DNA from: Candidatus Colicola equi
GTDB taxonomy: Bacteria; Bacteroidota; Bacteroidia; Bacteroidales; Paludibacteraceae
Direction of reading: 5' to 3'
DNA: 34,328 nucleotides
Assembly: GCA_018066175.1 (NCBI GenBank)
Contig: JAGHRV010000062.1
Span: 1 to 34,328, forward strand
In this document: positions 23,342 to 31,658 of the stretch, piece after piece
How the letters are laid out: every line of letters begins with the position of its first letter
How positions within the stretch are numbered: the stretch's first letter is position 1
Program-made: the position numbers and the translations under genes
Notes under the pieces: generated by a model
What the model saw: only the letters and a program-made list of their open reading frames with translations
What the model was told of the DNA's origin: nothing
Database searches by the model: none

Positions 23342-25907
23342 CGTTTTCAGTAGCGTCAACGTTTTCGTTTACGTTTGCGTTAGCGTCGTTTTCGTTCTCT
23401 TCGCTCTTTGGAACAGTGCAACCGAACATAAGCGTATCGTTACGTTTCTGCAATTCAATCAGTTTGACGCCTTGTGTAGCACGTCCCATGACACGGATTG
23501 TATCGATTGCCATGCGGATAGCGGTGCCGGACTTTGTGATAAGCATCAGGTCCTCCTCATCATCTACAGCATGCAGGCCAATCAGATTACCGGTCTTATC
23601 GGTTAGTTGCATGGTCTTAACGCCCTTACCACCACGGTTGGTAATACGATAAACGGGTTCGCCATCTTCGTCATCCAGGCGAGTGCGCTTACCAAAGCCC
23701 TTCTCCGAGATAACCAGAACAGTCTGTTCACTATTAGGCTCTACACAAATCATGCCAATAGCACGATCCTGACCATCATCTTCTAATGTAATAGCCTTCA
23801 CACCAGTTGCGGTACGGCCCATTGGACGAACGGTATTTTCAGGGAAGCGGACCACTTTACCATTGTAGGAAGCAATCAACATCTGGCTCTCGCCATCGGT
23901 GAGTGTAACCCCAATCAAAGCATCTCCTTCACGCAATCCAACAGCATTGATACCATTGGTACGAGGACGGCTATAAGACTCTAATGTGGTCTTCTTCATC
24001 AAACCATTCTTGGTAGCAAAGATCAAGTAGTGGTTGTTGACGTATTCCGGATCGTTGAGACCCTTCACATTGATGAAGGCACAAACCTTATCGCCCTTGT
24101 CCAGGTTGATGATATTTTGGATAGCGCGGCCCTTGCTTTGACGATTGCCTTCGGGCAGGTCATATACTTTCTGCCAGTACAGACGACCATTGGCTGTGAA
24201 GAACATCATTGTGGAGTGCATACTAGCCTGATGCACATATTCGGTAAAGTCTTCATCACGGGAACCGGTAGCTTTCATACCTACGCCACCTCTACCCTGC
24301 TCTTTGAATTCAGCCAGCGGGGTACGTTTGATGTAGCCAAGGTGAGAGATTGTGATGACCATATCGTCATCAGCATACATATCTTCAGGATTGAACTCAG
24401 TAGCCATCTTAACGATCTTAGTGCGACGTTCGTCAGCGTACTTATCCTTCACTTCGTTCAATTCGTCCGTTACAACGCCATAACGCAATACTTCGTCAGC
24501 CAATAACTCATTGAGGTGAGCGATTTGCTTCTCTAACTCAGCATATTCGTTCTTCAACTCATCAATACGCAGTCCGGTTAATTGACTCAAACGCATATCT
24601 ACGATAGCCTTCGACTGGAGGTTATCCAACTCAAAGCGTTTCTCTAAGTTAGTCTGTGCTTCGGCCGGAGTACGACTGGCGCGGATGATTTTAACCACTT
24701 CGTCAATATTATCAACGGCAATGATCAAGCCTTCCAACAAGTGTGCTCTTTCTTCGGCTTTCTTGAGTTCCCAACGGGTGCGGCGAGTAACCACATCCAT
24801 ACGGTGCTCTATGAAAGTAGAAATAATATCCTTGAGGTTCAATAACTGAGGACGACCCTTTACGAGGGCGATGTTATTCACCGAGAAGGAACTTTGCAGC
24901 TCCGTAAACTTATATAGTTTATTCAGCACCACTTGTGCGTTTGCGTCGCGTTTCACCTCAATCACCACGCGGATATCGCGTTTAGATTGGTCGCTGATGT
25001 CCGATATACCTTCAATCTTCTTGTCGCTTACCAGTTCAGCAATCTTCTTCACCAAATCACTCTTAACTACGCCGTAGGGTAACTCGGTAATGATGATATG
25101 CTCACGACCGCTATTATCGGTCTCTATATCAGCATTCGAGCGCACTACAACACGGCCACGACCGGTTTCAAAAGCATCGCGTACACCTTGGTAACCATAG
25201 ATTGTACCACCGGTGGGGAAATCCGGAGCCTTGATATACTCCATCAGTTCGTCAATTGATATATCTTCGGGCACTTCGGTACCATTCTTCTTTGCTTCGT
25301 CAATCTCAATTTGACGTTTCACGTAAGCTACGCAGCCATCAATGACTTCGCCTAAGTTATGGGTAGCCATATTAGTAGCCATACCTACGGCAATACCGGT
25401 GGCACCATTCACCAACAGATTGGGGAAGCGGCAAGGCAATACAGTGGGCTCTAAGAAACGGTCATCGTAGTTGCGCTGCATATCCACAGTGTCCTTCTCT
25501 ATATCACGTAGCATCTCCTCGGCTAACTTACTCAAACGAGCCTCGGTATAACGCATAGCAGCCGGACCATCACCGTCCACACTACCAAAGTTACCCTGAC
25601 CATCCACTAAGCAGTAACGCATGTTCCAAGGCTGAGCCAAGCGAACCAACGTTCCATAAATAGAGCTATCACCGTGTGGGTGATACTTACCCATTACATC
25701 ACCTACGATAGCAGCCGATTTCTTAGTGGCTTTATCGGAAGTGTAACCACCTTCGTTCATGGCATACAAAACACGCCGTTGAACAGGTTTAAAACCATCA
25801 CGAGCATCAGGAAGCGCACGGCTAACGATGACACTCATGGAATAGTCAATGTACGAGGATTTCATTTCCTCGTCAATTTTTACAGGAATAATTCTGTCTT
25901 CGTTCAT
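23331..25907 (-). CDS. gyrA: DNA gyrase subunit A
   Basis: An 858-residue type IIA topoisomerase subunit. Catalytic Tyr120 lies in [11 protein letters not shown]. The quinolone region reads [10 protein letters not shown], with Ser81 aligned to E. coli Ser83 and Gly85 at the Asp87 position. The C-terminal beta-pinwheel carries the GyrA box as QGRGGVG near residue 545. The last 25 or so residues are a low-complexity Asn/Glu/Ala/Val tail written by a 6-bp repeat. The leader is about 40 nt from a canonical promoter and has no Shine-Dalgarno sequence. It heads a seven-gene minus-strand operon. Confidence 0.98.
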   Translation of the reverse strand: MNEDRIIPVKIDEEMKSSYIDYSMSVIVSRALPDARDGFKPVQRRVLYAMNEGGYTSDKATKKSAAIVGDVMGKYHPHGDSSIYGTLVRLAQPWNMRYCLVDGQGNFGSVDGDGPAAMRYTEARLSKLAEEMLRDIEKDTVDMQRNYDDRFLEPTVLPCRFPNLLVNGATGIAVGMATNMATHNLGEVIDGCVAYVKRQIEIDEAKKNGTEVPEDISIDELMEYIKAPDFPTGGTIYGYQGVRDAFETGRGRVVVRSNADIETDNSGREHIIITELPYGVVKSDLVKKIAELVSDKKIEGISDISDQSKRDIRVVIEVKRDANAQVVLNKLYKFTELQSSFSVNNIALVKGRPQLLNLKDIISTFIEHRMDVVTRRTRWELKKAEERAHLLEGLIIAVDNIDEVVKIIRASRTPAEAQTNLEKRFELDNLQSKAIVDMRLSQLTGLRIDELKNEYAELEKQIAHLNELLADEVLRYGVVTDELNEVKDKYADERRTKIVKMATEFNPEDMYADDDMVITISHLGYIKRTPLAEFKEQGRGGVGMKATGSRDEDFTEYVHQASMHSTMMFFTANGRLYWQKVYDLPEGNRQSKGRAIQNIINLDKGDKVCAFINVKGLNDPEYVNNHYLIFATKNGLMKKTTLESYSRPRTNGINAVGLREGDALIGVTLTDGESQMLIASYNGKVVRFPENTVRPMGRTATGVKAITLEDDGQDRAIGMICVEPNSEQTVLVISEKGFGKRTRLDDEDGEPVYRITNRGGKGVKTMQLTDKTGNLIGLHAVDDEEDLMLITKSGTAIRMAIDTIRVMGRATQGVKLIELQKRNDTLMFGCTVPKSEENENDANANVNENVDATENENS

Positions 25908-25951
25908 ATTAATAAAGTTAATTAGTGGCTAATTAATATCCTAATTTGCTG

Positions 25952-25983
25952 CAAAATTACAAAAAAAAAATGATACCACCAAA
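25952..25983 (-). promoter_or_regulatory. Promoter of the gyrA operon
   Basis: On the minus strand TTTG (25980-25983), 20 nt with a 9-T run, then TAATTTTG (25952-25959). No other promoter is visible between here and cinA. Confidence 0.8.
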
Positions 25984-26012
25984 TTTTTCTTCTAATAAAA
26001 TCACTTTTTTCT

Positions 26013-26029
26013 ATCGACACCCTGTCGAT
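26013..26029. promoter_or_regulatory. Perfect inverted repeat upstream of the gyrA promoter
   Basis: ATCGACA-CCC-TGTCGAT, a perfect 7-bp inverted repeat centred about 40 bp upstream of the gyrA -33 box. On the plus strand it is followed by TTTTG, but no plus-strand gene precedes it. It may be an operator or cruciform-prone site. The rest of the gyrA-tRNA-Gly gap holds the terminator at 26087 and the tRNA fragment at 26122. Confidence 0.4.
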
Positions 26030-26086
26030 TTTGCTATCAACCTATGCTTAAATCGCTTAAAAATGGCCTTAAAATGAAAGATGCAC

Positions 26087-26113
26087 AAAAAATAGCCCTC
26101 AAAATGAGAGCTA
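26087..26113 (-). terminator. Intrinsic terminator of the tRNA-Gly transcript
   Basis: On the minus strand TAGCTCTC and GAGGGCTA form an 8-bp stem with one G-U pair and a 5-nt loop, followed by six Ts (26087-26092). It lies after tRNA-Gly and its partial copy, so both are in the same transcript. Confidence 0.75.
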
Positions 26114-26118
26114 AATTT

Positions 26119-26150
26119 TTGAGCGGCTTACGGGAGTCGGATCCGTAAGC
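26119..26150 (-). pseudogene. Truncated copy of the 3' part of tRNA-Gly
   Basis: The 23 bp at 26119-26141 repeat 26170-26192 exactly, and the next four bases match at three positions. The copy covers the discriminator, the 3' acceptor strand and the 3' half of the T arm. No D or anticodon arm is present. On the minus strand the fragment folds as an 8-bp hairpin (GCTTACGG/CCGTAAGC) instead of pairing with a 5' acceptor strand. Confidence 0.85.
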
Positions 26151-26172
26151 AGCTTCATCTAAGATGGAGTTG

Positions 26173-26243
26173 AGCGGCTTACGGGAGTCGGACCCGCCTC
26201 CTCAGCTTGGGAAGCTGATGCACTACCGATGTGCTAAAGCCGC
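26173..26243 (-). tRNA. tRNA-Gly, anticodon CCC
   Basis: Minus-strand cloverleaf with acceptor GCGGCTT/AAGCCGC, D arm GCAC/GTGC, anticodon stem TCAGC/GCTGA around loop TTCCCAA (anticodon CCC) and discriminator T, as is usual for tRNA-Gly. The T loop reads TCCGACT: the nearly universal U at position 55 is C here, while the other three tRNAs in the window have TTCGA. The truncated copy downstream has the same C. Confidence 0.9.
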
Positions 26244-26254
26244 ATTTGCGAGTG

Positions 26255-26286
26255 CAAAATTACACTTTATTTTGCATATACGCAAA
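26255..26286 (-). promoter_or_regulatory. Promoter of tRNA-Gly
   Basis: On the minus strand TTTG (26283-26286), 20 nt, TAATTTTG (26255-26262), with the extended TTTGCGTATATGC -33 box. It starts 26 bp from the end of the upstream amylase gene. Confidence 0.85.
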
Positions 26287-26311
26287 TTTTTCTTGTTTTT
26301 TCTGCTAAAAA

Positions 26312-28144
26312 TTACTTTTTATGCAGTTTGACCACAAGGGCACTAACCGGTTCCGCTACAACAGGTTGTTGCAAATCAATCGTCTGATTACCCTTGAGTG
26401 GCAATGTACCTACTGCGGCATAGTTGGATAGTATTTCCTGGTAATGATTTATTGGTACGTTCTTAGATTGTTCGCCGGCATTGATGAAAACCAACACGGC
26501 CTCCTCCTTATTATATCTTACGTACGCGTACGTGTTATCGCGCCCGAGCCACTGCATGGTCTTACCATCCCACAAAACAGGTTCGCTCTTGCGCCAATTC
26601 CACAAGGTCTTCATCTGACGATACACCTCTTTTTGTGTATCGGTCAGTTCTTCCTCAGTAGGCAGCGGCTGACGCAGTCCGGAATGCCCCATTGTTATAT
26701 CTACGGAACGTTGCATATATTCGTCTCCGGCAAACACCTGAGGAATACCGCGCATCGTAGCAATCATAATATGCCCTATCATCACACGGCGAGGGTCATT
26801 ATCCTTGACGATATCTGCAAAACGATCCATATCGTGGTTTCCTACAAACATAAGCAGGTTATTCACATCGCCGTATAGATAGTCCGCCGTAAGCGCATCA
26901 TAAACGCGAGCCATTCCTCCACCCCATGCTGTACCATCATTCTCTAATGCCTGACGAATAGCCTCTTCTGTGGGGAAGTCCATCACCGAAGGCAGGTTAC
27001 TATTAAAGCCATCGTAGTTGGCCGTTCCGCCCTGCCAATAAGCCACCTGATTAGCCGGTCTGGTCCATGTCTCACCCACGATATTTATCCATGGATACTC
27101 ATCGCGAATAGCCTTGCACCATTCTGCCATAGGAACCTTCTCGTTATACGGATACGTATCTACACGTAATCCGTCTAAGTTAGCCCATTCAATCCACCAG
27201 ATGTATAATTGTTTGAAGTATTGAAGCAGGTCAGGGTTATCTAAATTCATATCCGGCATGTGATGGTCAAACCAGCCCTCCTCACTCATCTTGCGATCAT
27301 ACTGCGAAGCATTAATATCATACGCCGCCGTGAAGGCATTGATGGTAGCGGTGTATTCAGGGAACTGATGCCACCAGTCTTGATAAGGCAGATCCTTAGC
27401 CCACCAATGCTCGATGCCACTATGGTTGGTAACCACATCCATGATGACTTTAAGTCCCATCTCGTGCGCTTTTTTCACCATCTGTTTGTACAGGTCATTG
27501 GTTCCGTAACGGGGGTCGATATGATAGTAATCGGCGCAGGCATAACCATGGTAACTGAATGCGGAGTCGTTAGACCATGTCAGCGGTGTAGGCCAAATAT
27601 AGGTTGCACCTAATTCTTTGATATGCGGTAATTCGTCTATAATGCCTTGAATATCACCACCTTGGCGGCCATGGATATAGCCTTTTCGGCAGGGTTCTTT
27701 CATGCCTTCAACGGTATTATTTGTGGGGTCTCCGTCGCGGAAACGATCGGGCATCAACAGGTAGATCATATCCTTGGACGAGAAGGATTCTTTGATGCAG
27801 TTAGATATCTTGCGTTCCACAATCTCGTAATTGAATTTAACCTTTTTGCGACCCTGCTTAATCACGAAGGTGTATGTACCTGCACGGCGCACGTCTAAAT
27901 CAATAAATAGGTAGTTTTTGCTCTCGGCATTGCGTACTTGTTTGATGCGCAATCCGTTATCCTGTACTTTGCCTTTGGCATCAAGGATAGTGACCAGACC
28001 ATCAGCCAGGTTATCGCCATAAACCATTAAGGTAAGTGGGCATTGCATGTTAGTCCACCAATTCAGTGGCTCTACTTTTTTAACTGAAACAGCGTGCAAC
28101 ATCGTTGTGCAAGCCAATGCTACTAATAGGAAGAGTCTTTTCAT
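26312..28144 (-). CDS. SusA-like GH13 alpha-amylase / neopullulanase
   Basis: A 610-residue secreted glycoside hydrolase. A signal peptide covers residues 1-18 (MKRLFLLVALACTTMLHA). An N-terminal cyclomaltodextrinase-type beta domain lies at about 20-112, then the GH13 barrel with DVVTNH (236-241), nucleophile Asp329 in GLRVDTY, acid/base Glu358 in NIVGETW and Asp438 in VGNHDMD. A C-terminal beta domain follows. It resembles SusA of Bacteroides thetaiotaomicron, which cuts malto-oligosaccharides in the periplasm. No susB, susC/D or susR neighbours are present. The frame runs on to 28231, but ATG 28144 gives the signal peptide and lies below the promoter. Confidence 0.93.
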   Translation of the reverse strand: MKRLFLLVALACTTMLHAVSVKKVEPLNWWTNMQCPLTLMVYGDNLADGLVTILDAKGKVQDNGLRIKQVRNAESKNYLFIDLDVRRAGTYTFVIKQGRKKVKFNYEIVERKISNCIKESFSSKDMIYLLMPDRFRDGDPTNNTVEGMKEPCRKGYIHGRQGGDIQGIIDELPHIKELGATYIWPTPLTWSNDSAFSYHGYACADYYHIDPRYGTNDLYKQMVKKAHEMGLKVIMDVVTNHSGIEHWWAKDLPYQDWWHQFPEYTATINAFTAAYDINASQYDRKMSEEGWFDHHMPDMNLDNPDLLQYFKQLYIWWIEWANLDGLRVDTYPYNEKVPMAEWCKAIRDEYPWINIVGETWTRPANQVAYWQGGTANYDGFNSNLPSVMDFPTEEAIRQALENDGTAWGGGMARVYDALTADYLYGDVNNLLMFVGNHDMDRFADIVKDNDPRRVMIGHIMIATMRGIPQVFAGDEYMQRSVDITMGHSGLRQPLPTEEELTDTQKEVYRQMKTLWNWRKSEPVLWDGKTMQWLGRDNTYAYVRYNKEEAVLVFINAGEQSKNVPINHYQEILSNYAAVGTLPLKGNQTIDLQQPVVAEPVSALVVKLHKK

Positions 28145-28169
28145 ATATGCCAATTTATACAATTTGGTG

Positions 28170-28201
28170 CAAAGGTACGATTTTTTTTTGGTTTTACCAA
28201 A
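28170..28201 (-). promoter_or_regulatory. Promoter of the SusA-like amylase gene
   Basis: On the minus strand TTTG (28198-28201), 20 nt with an A9 tract, TACCTTTG (28170-28177). The leader to the ATG is about 20 nt. Confidence 0.85.
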
Positions 28202-28267
28202 TCGGATAGTCAAAAAATGTATTTTTTTCATAAAAATAAAATTATCGCATATTTTTATGTATAAAAA

Positions 28268-28299
28268 TTTGCATATATGCGAAATTCTTTGTACCTTTG
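28268..28299 (+). promoter_or_regulatory. Promoter of the nqr operon
   Basis: TTTG (28268-28271), 20 nt, TACCTTTG (28292-28299), with the extended TTTGCATATATGC -33 box. The leader to nqrA is about 48 nt and A/T-rich. Confidence 0.88.
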
Positions 28300-28351
28300 C
28301 ACGCTTTTTATGGGCAAAAATCTAATTTAAACAAAATAAACCATTATTATC

Positions 28352-29725
28352 ATGCAACAAATCATCTTGAAACGTGGTTTGGATCTACCGATGGACGGCA
28401 AGGCAGAATTGGCACTTGGCAGTGTTAATCGGCCTGAGGTCTTTAAGATTGTTCCTGACCACTTCGCCGGCATTACGCCCAAGTTGGACGTTAAGGTGGG
28501 CGACAAAGTGAAAGCGGGTAGTCCCCTCTTCCACGACAAGACGTTTGAAGCGATGTTATTCACTTCGCCCGTTTCGGGTACAGTGCAGGAGATTGTGCGC
28601 GGAGACCGCCGTAAGATTCTGTCGATTAACATCCTCGCAGACGCAAAGATTGAGTATGAGCAGTTCACGATTGACAATGCACAATGCACCAAAGACGACG
28701 TGAAAGCCCTCCTACTCGAGTCCGGTTTGTGGCCATTGATTATGCAACGTCCTTACGCATGTATCGCATTGCCTAACAAAGAGCCCCAAGCCATTTTTAT
28801 TTCTACTTTCTGTTCCAGTCCATTAGCCCCCGATTACGAGTGGGTATTAAAGGGACAAGGAGCAATTCTGCAAGCAGCCGTAACGGCACTCAGCAAGATT
28901 GCTACTGTTTATGTGGGCATCAAAGCCGGAGCTGCAGCGCCTGAGTTCCGCGGATTGAAAGACTGCATCCTCTATGAGGTAGCCGGTGCGCATCCCGCAG
29001 GGAACCCCAGTGTTCAGATTAATAACATCCGTCCCATGCGTCAGGGTGAAACGATTTGGACTATTGGCATTCAGAACCTAGCTTTGATTGGTCGTTTGTT
29101 CGCCAAGGGCATTGTGGATATGCAAAAGAAAGTGGCCTTAGTTGGTCCGATGGCTTATGGCCGTCAGTACTACAATGTGCTGCCCGGTATGCCTGTTAGC
29201 GCCGTATTAGAGTCCAATTACCATAAAGAAGTGCCTTGCCGCTTTATTGCCGGTAACGCTTTAGATGGTCATCAAGTGATGCTGGACGATATGATGTCTA
29301 TTTACACGAACCTTTACACGGTGATTGGTGAAGGAACGGACGTGCATGAGTTCATGGGATGGATGTTCCCGCGCTTTAATGCCTTCCACTTCGGTCAAAC
29401 CGACCCTGCTAAGATGATAGTAGATAACTGCTTTATGAAGTGGTTATTTGGTGAGCGCAAGTACCAATGGGACGCTCGTCTCAAAGGTGGTCGTCGTGCT
29501 ATTATCGTTAGTGGCGAGTATGATAAGGTGCTACCTATGGATATCTATCCGGAGCAGTTGATTAAGGCCATGATTGCCCTCAATTTAGATAAGATGATTG
29601 AATTAGGAGCCAATGAAGTAGCTCCTGAGGATTTTGCTTTATGCGAGTATGTATGTACATCCAAGATGCCGCTGCAAGCTATTGTGCGTCAGGCATTGGA
29701 TACAATGAGAAAGGAGATTGAGTAA
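28352..29725 (+). CDS. nqrA: Na+-translocating NADH:quinone reductase subunit A
   Basis: Peripheral cytoplasmic subunit, 457 residues, close to the family's usual length. The N-terminal KRGLDLPMDGKAE segment and the ITPKLDVKVGDKVKAGSPLF barrel-sandwich hybrid are typical. It lacks cofactor motifs and is thought to contribute to quinone access. First gene of a six-gene operon. Its last codons (Arg-Lys-Glu-Ile) encode the AAAGGAG Shine-Dalgarno sequence of nqrB, and the stop overlaps the nqrB start by 1 nt. Confidence 0.97.
   Translation: MQQIILKRGLDLPMDGKAELALGSVNRPEVFKIVPDHFAGITPKLDVKVGDKVKAGSPLFHDKTFEAMLFTSPVSGTVQEIVRGDRRKILSINILADAKIEYEQFTIDNAQCTKDDVKALLLESGLWPLIMQRPYACIALPNKEPQAIFISTFCSSPLAPDYEWVLKGQGAILQAAVTALSKIATVYVGIKAGAAAPEFRGLKDCILYEVAGAHPAGNPSVQINNIRPMRQGETIWTIGIQNLALIGRLFAKGIVDMQKKVALVGPMAYGRQYYNVLPGMPVSAVLESNYHKEVPCRFIAGNALDGHQVMLDDMMSIYTNLYTVIGEGTDVHEFMGWMFPRFNAFHFGQTDPAKMIVDNCFMKWLFGERKYQWDARLKGGRRAIIVSGEYDKVLPMDIYPEQLIKAMIALNLDKMIELGANEVAPEDFALCEYVCTSKMPLQAIVRQALDTMRKEIE
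29710..29716 (+). promoter_or_regulatory. Shine-Dalgarno sequence of nqrB
   Basis: AAAGGAG, 8 nt before the nqrB ATG, lying within the last codons of nqrA. Such sequences are rare before genes in this window. Confidence 0.75.
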
Positions 29726-30909
29726 TGGAAAAGTTCTATCAATTATGGAAGAAGTTCGGTAAGAACTTTGAGCAAGGTGGCAAACTGGAGAAGTTATCCT
29801 CTTTCTATGATGCTTTTGACACCTTCCTATTCACTCCTACCACCACCGCTAAAAAGGTTGGTGCACAGATTCATGACGGCAGCGACAGCAAGCGTACCAT
29901 GATTATTGTGGTATTGGCTTTGATTCCCTGCTTGTTATTTGGTATGTTCAATGTTGGTTATCAGCACTTACTGGCAACGGGTCAATTGGCCGAAGGTCTA
30001 ACCTGCTGCTTGTGGTGGAAAGCCCTTGGCTTTGGTGCATTGGCCATCATTCCTTTCTATTTGGTTTCTTACATTGTAGGTTTAGGTATTGAGTTTATTG
30101 TGGCTCAGATTAAGCATGAAGAAGTAGCTGAGGGTTACTTAGTTACCGGCTTTATTCTGCCGCTTATCCTGCCTATCAACACTCCTCTTTGGCAAGTAGC
30201 TATTGCTACGGCATTTGCTGTTATTTTTGCTAAGGAAGTATTTGGTGGAACGGGTTACAATATCTTCAACGTAGCCTTGATTGCTCGTGCCTTCTTGTTC
30301 TTTGCTTATCCTAATAGCATGACCGGCGACAGTTGCTTTGTTCGTTTGGGCAGCACTTGGGGTTGGGATGGCGGTGCAGCTGTAGATGGTTGGACCGGTG
30401 CTACTACCCTGACTCAATTAAGTACAGGTGCCGTAACGGAAAGTGCTTCTTTCTGGGAGACCGTTAATGGTTTGATGCCCGGTTGCGTAGGTGAGACCTG
30501 CGTTTGGGCTATTCTGTTAGGTGCGATCTTGCTGCTGGCTACCGGCGTTGCTTCATGGAAAGTGATGGTTTCTATCTTGGCTACTGCAGGTATTACGGCT
30601 GCGCTGTTTAATGCCTTTGGTTCGGATAGTGCTATTACTCAGTATCCTTGGTATATGCAGCTGGTTAGTGGCGGTTTGTTGTTCGGTGCAGTCTTTATGG
30701 CAACCGACCCTGTTACAGGCGCTCGAACCGAATGCGGTAAGTGGATTTATGGTGCGCTCATCGGATTTATCGTTATCCTAGTGCGTGTACTCAACCCCGG
30801 TTATCCCGAAGGTATGATGCTGGCTATTCTGCTCGGTAACGCCTTCGCCCCACTGATTGACTGGTGCGTAGTTCGCAAAAATATTAATAAACGTCTTAAA
30901 AGAGCATAA
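29725..30909 (+). CDS. nqrB: Na+-NQR subunit B
   Basis: Membrane subunit of 394 residues with about ten hydrophobic helices. The covalent FMN site is in DGWTGATTLTQ, with Thr227 as the expected attachment residue. A conserved polar stretch, FILPLILPINTPLW, lies near 143. The subunit belongs to the Na+ pathway and the riboflavin/FMN electron route. An AAAGGAG sequence (29710-29716) ends 8 nt before the ATG. Confidence 0.97.
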   Translation: MEKFYQLWKKFGKNFEQGGKLEKLSSFYDAFDTFLFTPTTTAKKVGAQIHDGSDSKRTMIIVVLALIPCLLFGMFNVGYQHLLATGQLAEGLTCCLWWKALGFGALAIIPFYLVSYIVGLGIEFIVAQIKHEEVAEGYLVTGFILPLILPINTPLWQVAIATAFAVIFAKEVFGGTGYNIFNVALIARAFLFFAYPNSMTGDSCFVRLGSTWGWDGGAAVDGWTGATTLTQLSTGAVTESASFWETVNGLMPGCVGETCVWAILLGAILLLATGVASWKVMVSILATAGITAALFNAFGSDSAITQYPWYMQLVSGGLLFGAVFMATDPVTGARTECGKWIYGALIGFIVILVRVLNPGYPEGMMLAILLGNAFAPLIDWCVVRKNINKRLKRA

Positions 30910-30911
30910 TT

Positions 30912-31658
30912 ATGGCAAAACAATTTGTATGTAAAGTGTGTGGATACGTTCACACCGGAGACCAGGCTCCTGACGTTTGTCCACAATGTCAGCAGAGCAA
31001 CTGCTTTGAGCCGCTAAAGAAAAAAGGACTATCAACCGACTCTAACGTTTATACGATTACGTACGCTACGATTCTTGTTGTGATTGTAGCTGTTATGTTG
31101 GCAGTAGTTAGCCAAGTGCTTAAACCACGTCAGGAAGCCAATCAGCGTTTGGATGTTCAGAAGCAGATTCTGACAGCCCTGAATGTAGATTATACCAATG
31201 CCGACCCTGCTGCGCTGTATGACCAGATTGTAGAGGAGCAGACATTTGGTGAGTTACCACTCTATGTAGCTACTATTGATGGTGCCACCAAGTATGTATT
31301 GCGCCTACACGGACAAGGTCTATGGGGTGGTATCTGGGGCTATATAGCTTTGGATGATGATAAGAATACCATTTATGGTATTAATTTTGGTCACGAGAGT
31401 GAGACTCCGGGTCTTGGTGCTGAGATTACCACCGAGAATTTCCGCAGTCGTTTCTTTGGCAAGCATATCAACGATACCAAGGGTGAGTTCCGCAGTGTAG
31501 CAGTTCTCAAATCCGGTAAAGTAGCTCCCGAAGGACAAGAGCAAGTGGATGCTTGGGCAGGTGCTACCATCACCTCCACGGGCGTAAACGATATGCTGCT
31601 TAACTCGCTTTCCGAATATACTGATTTCTTAAGAAAGGAGGTCAACAATGCTGAGTAA
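30912..31658 (+). CDS. nqrC: Na+-NQR subunit C with an N-terminal rubredoxin-like domain
   Basis: A 248-residue fusion. Residues 5-35 match the rubredoxin domain of rubrerythrins: Cys7-x2-Cys10-GYVHTGDQAPDV-Cys23-x2-Cys26. One transmembrane helix follows (about 49-67), then the normal NqrC periplasmic domain ending in AWAGATITSTGV, with Thr219 as the covalent FMN residue. Standard NqrC proteins begin just before the helix. No alternative ATG exists between the metal site and the helix, so the fusion is part of the only possible product. The NqrC N-terminus faces the cytoplasm, so the metal site should too. The role is unknown: extra electron carrier, sensor or structural site. Confidence 0.93.
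   Translation: MAKQFVCKVCGYVHTGDQAPDVCPQCQQSNCFEPLKKKGLSTDSNVYTITYATILVVIVAVMLAVVSQVLKPRQEANQRLDVQKQILTALNVDYTNADPAALYDQIVEEQTFGELPLYVATIDGATKYVLRLHGQGLWGGIWGYIALDDDKNTIYGINFGHESETPGLGAEITTENFRSRFFGKHINDTKGEFRSVAVLKSGKVAPEGQEQVDAWAGATITSTGVNDMLLNSLSEYTDFLRKEVNNAE
31634..31642 (+). promoter_or_regulatory. Shine-Dalgarno sequence of nqrD
   Basis: AAAGGAGGT, a perfect complement to the 16S 3' end, 5 nt before the nqrD ATG and inside the nqrC coding region (Arg-Lys-Glu-Val codons). Confidence 0.85.

Noticed and set aside
24030..24506. 158-residue plus-strand frame antisense to gyrA
   Set aside because: It is a shadow of the gyrA coding sequence with no motif of its own; the same holds for the other long antisense frames.
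26312..28351. A starch-utilisation (sus) locus around the SusA-like amylase
   Set aside because: No SusC/SusD pair, SusB or SusR regulator is nearby; flanks are tRNA-Gly and the nqr operon.
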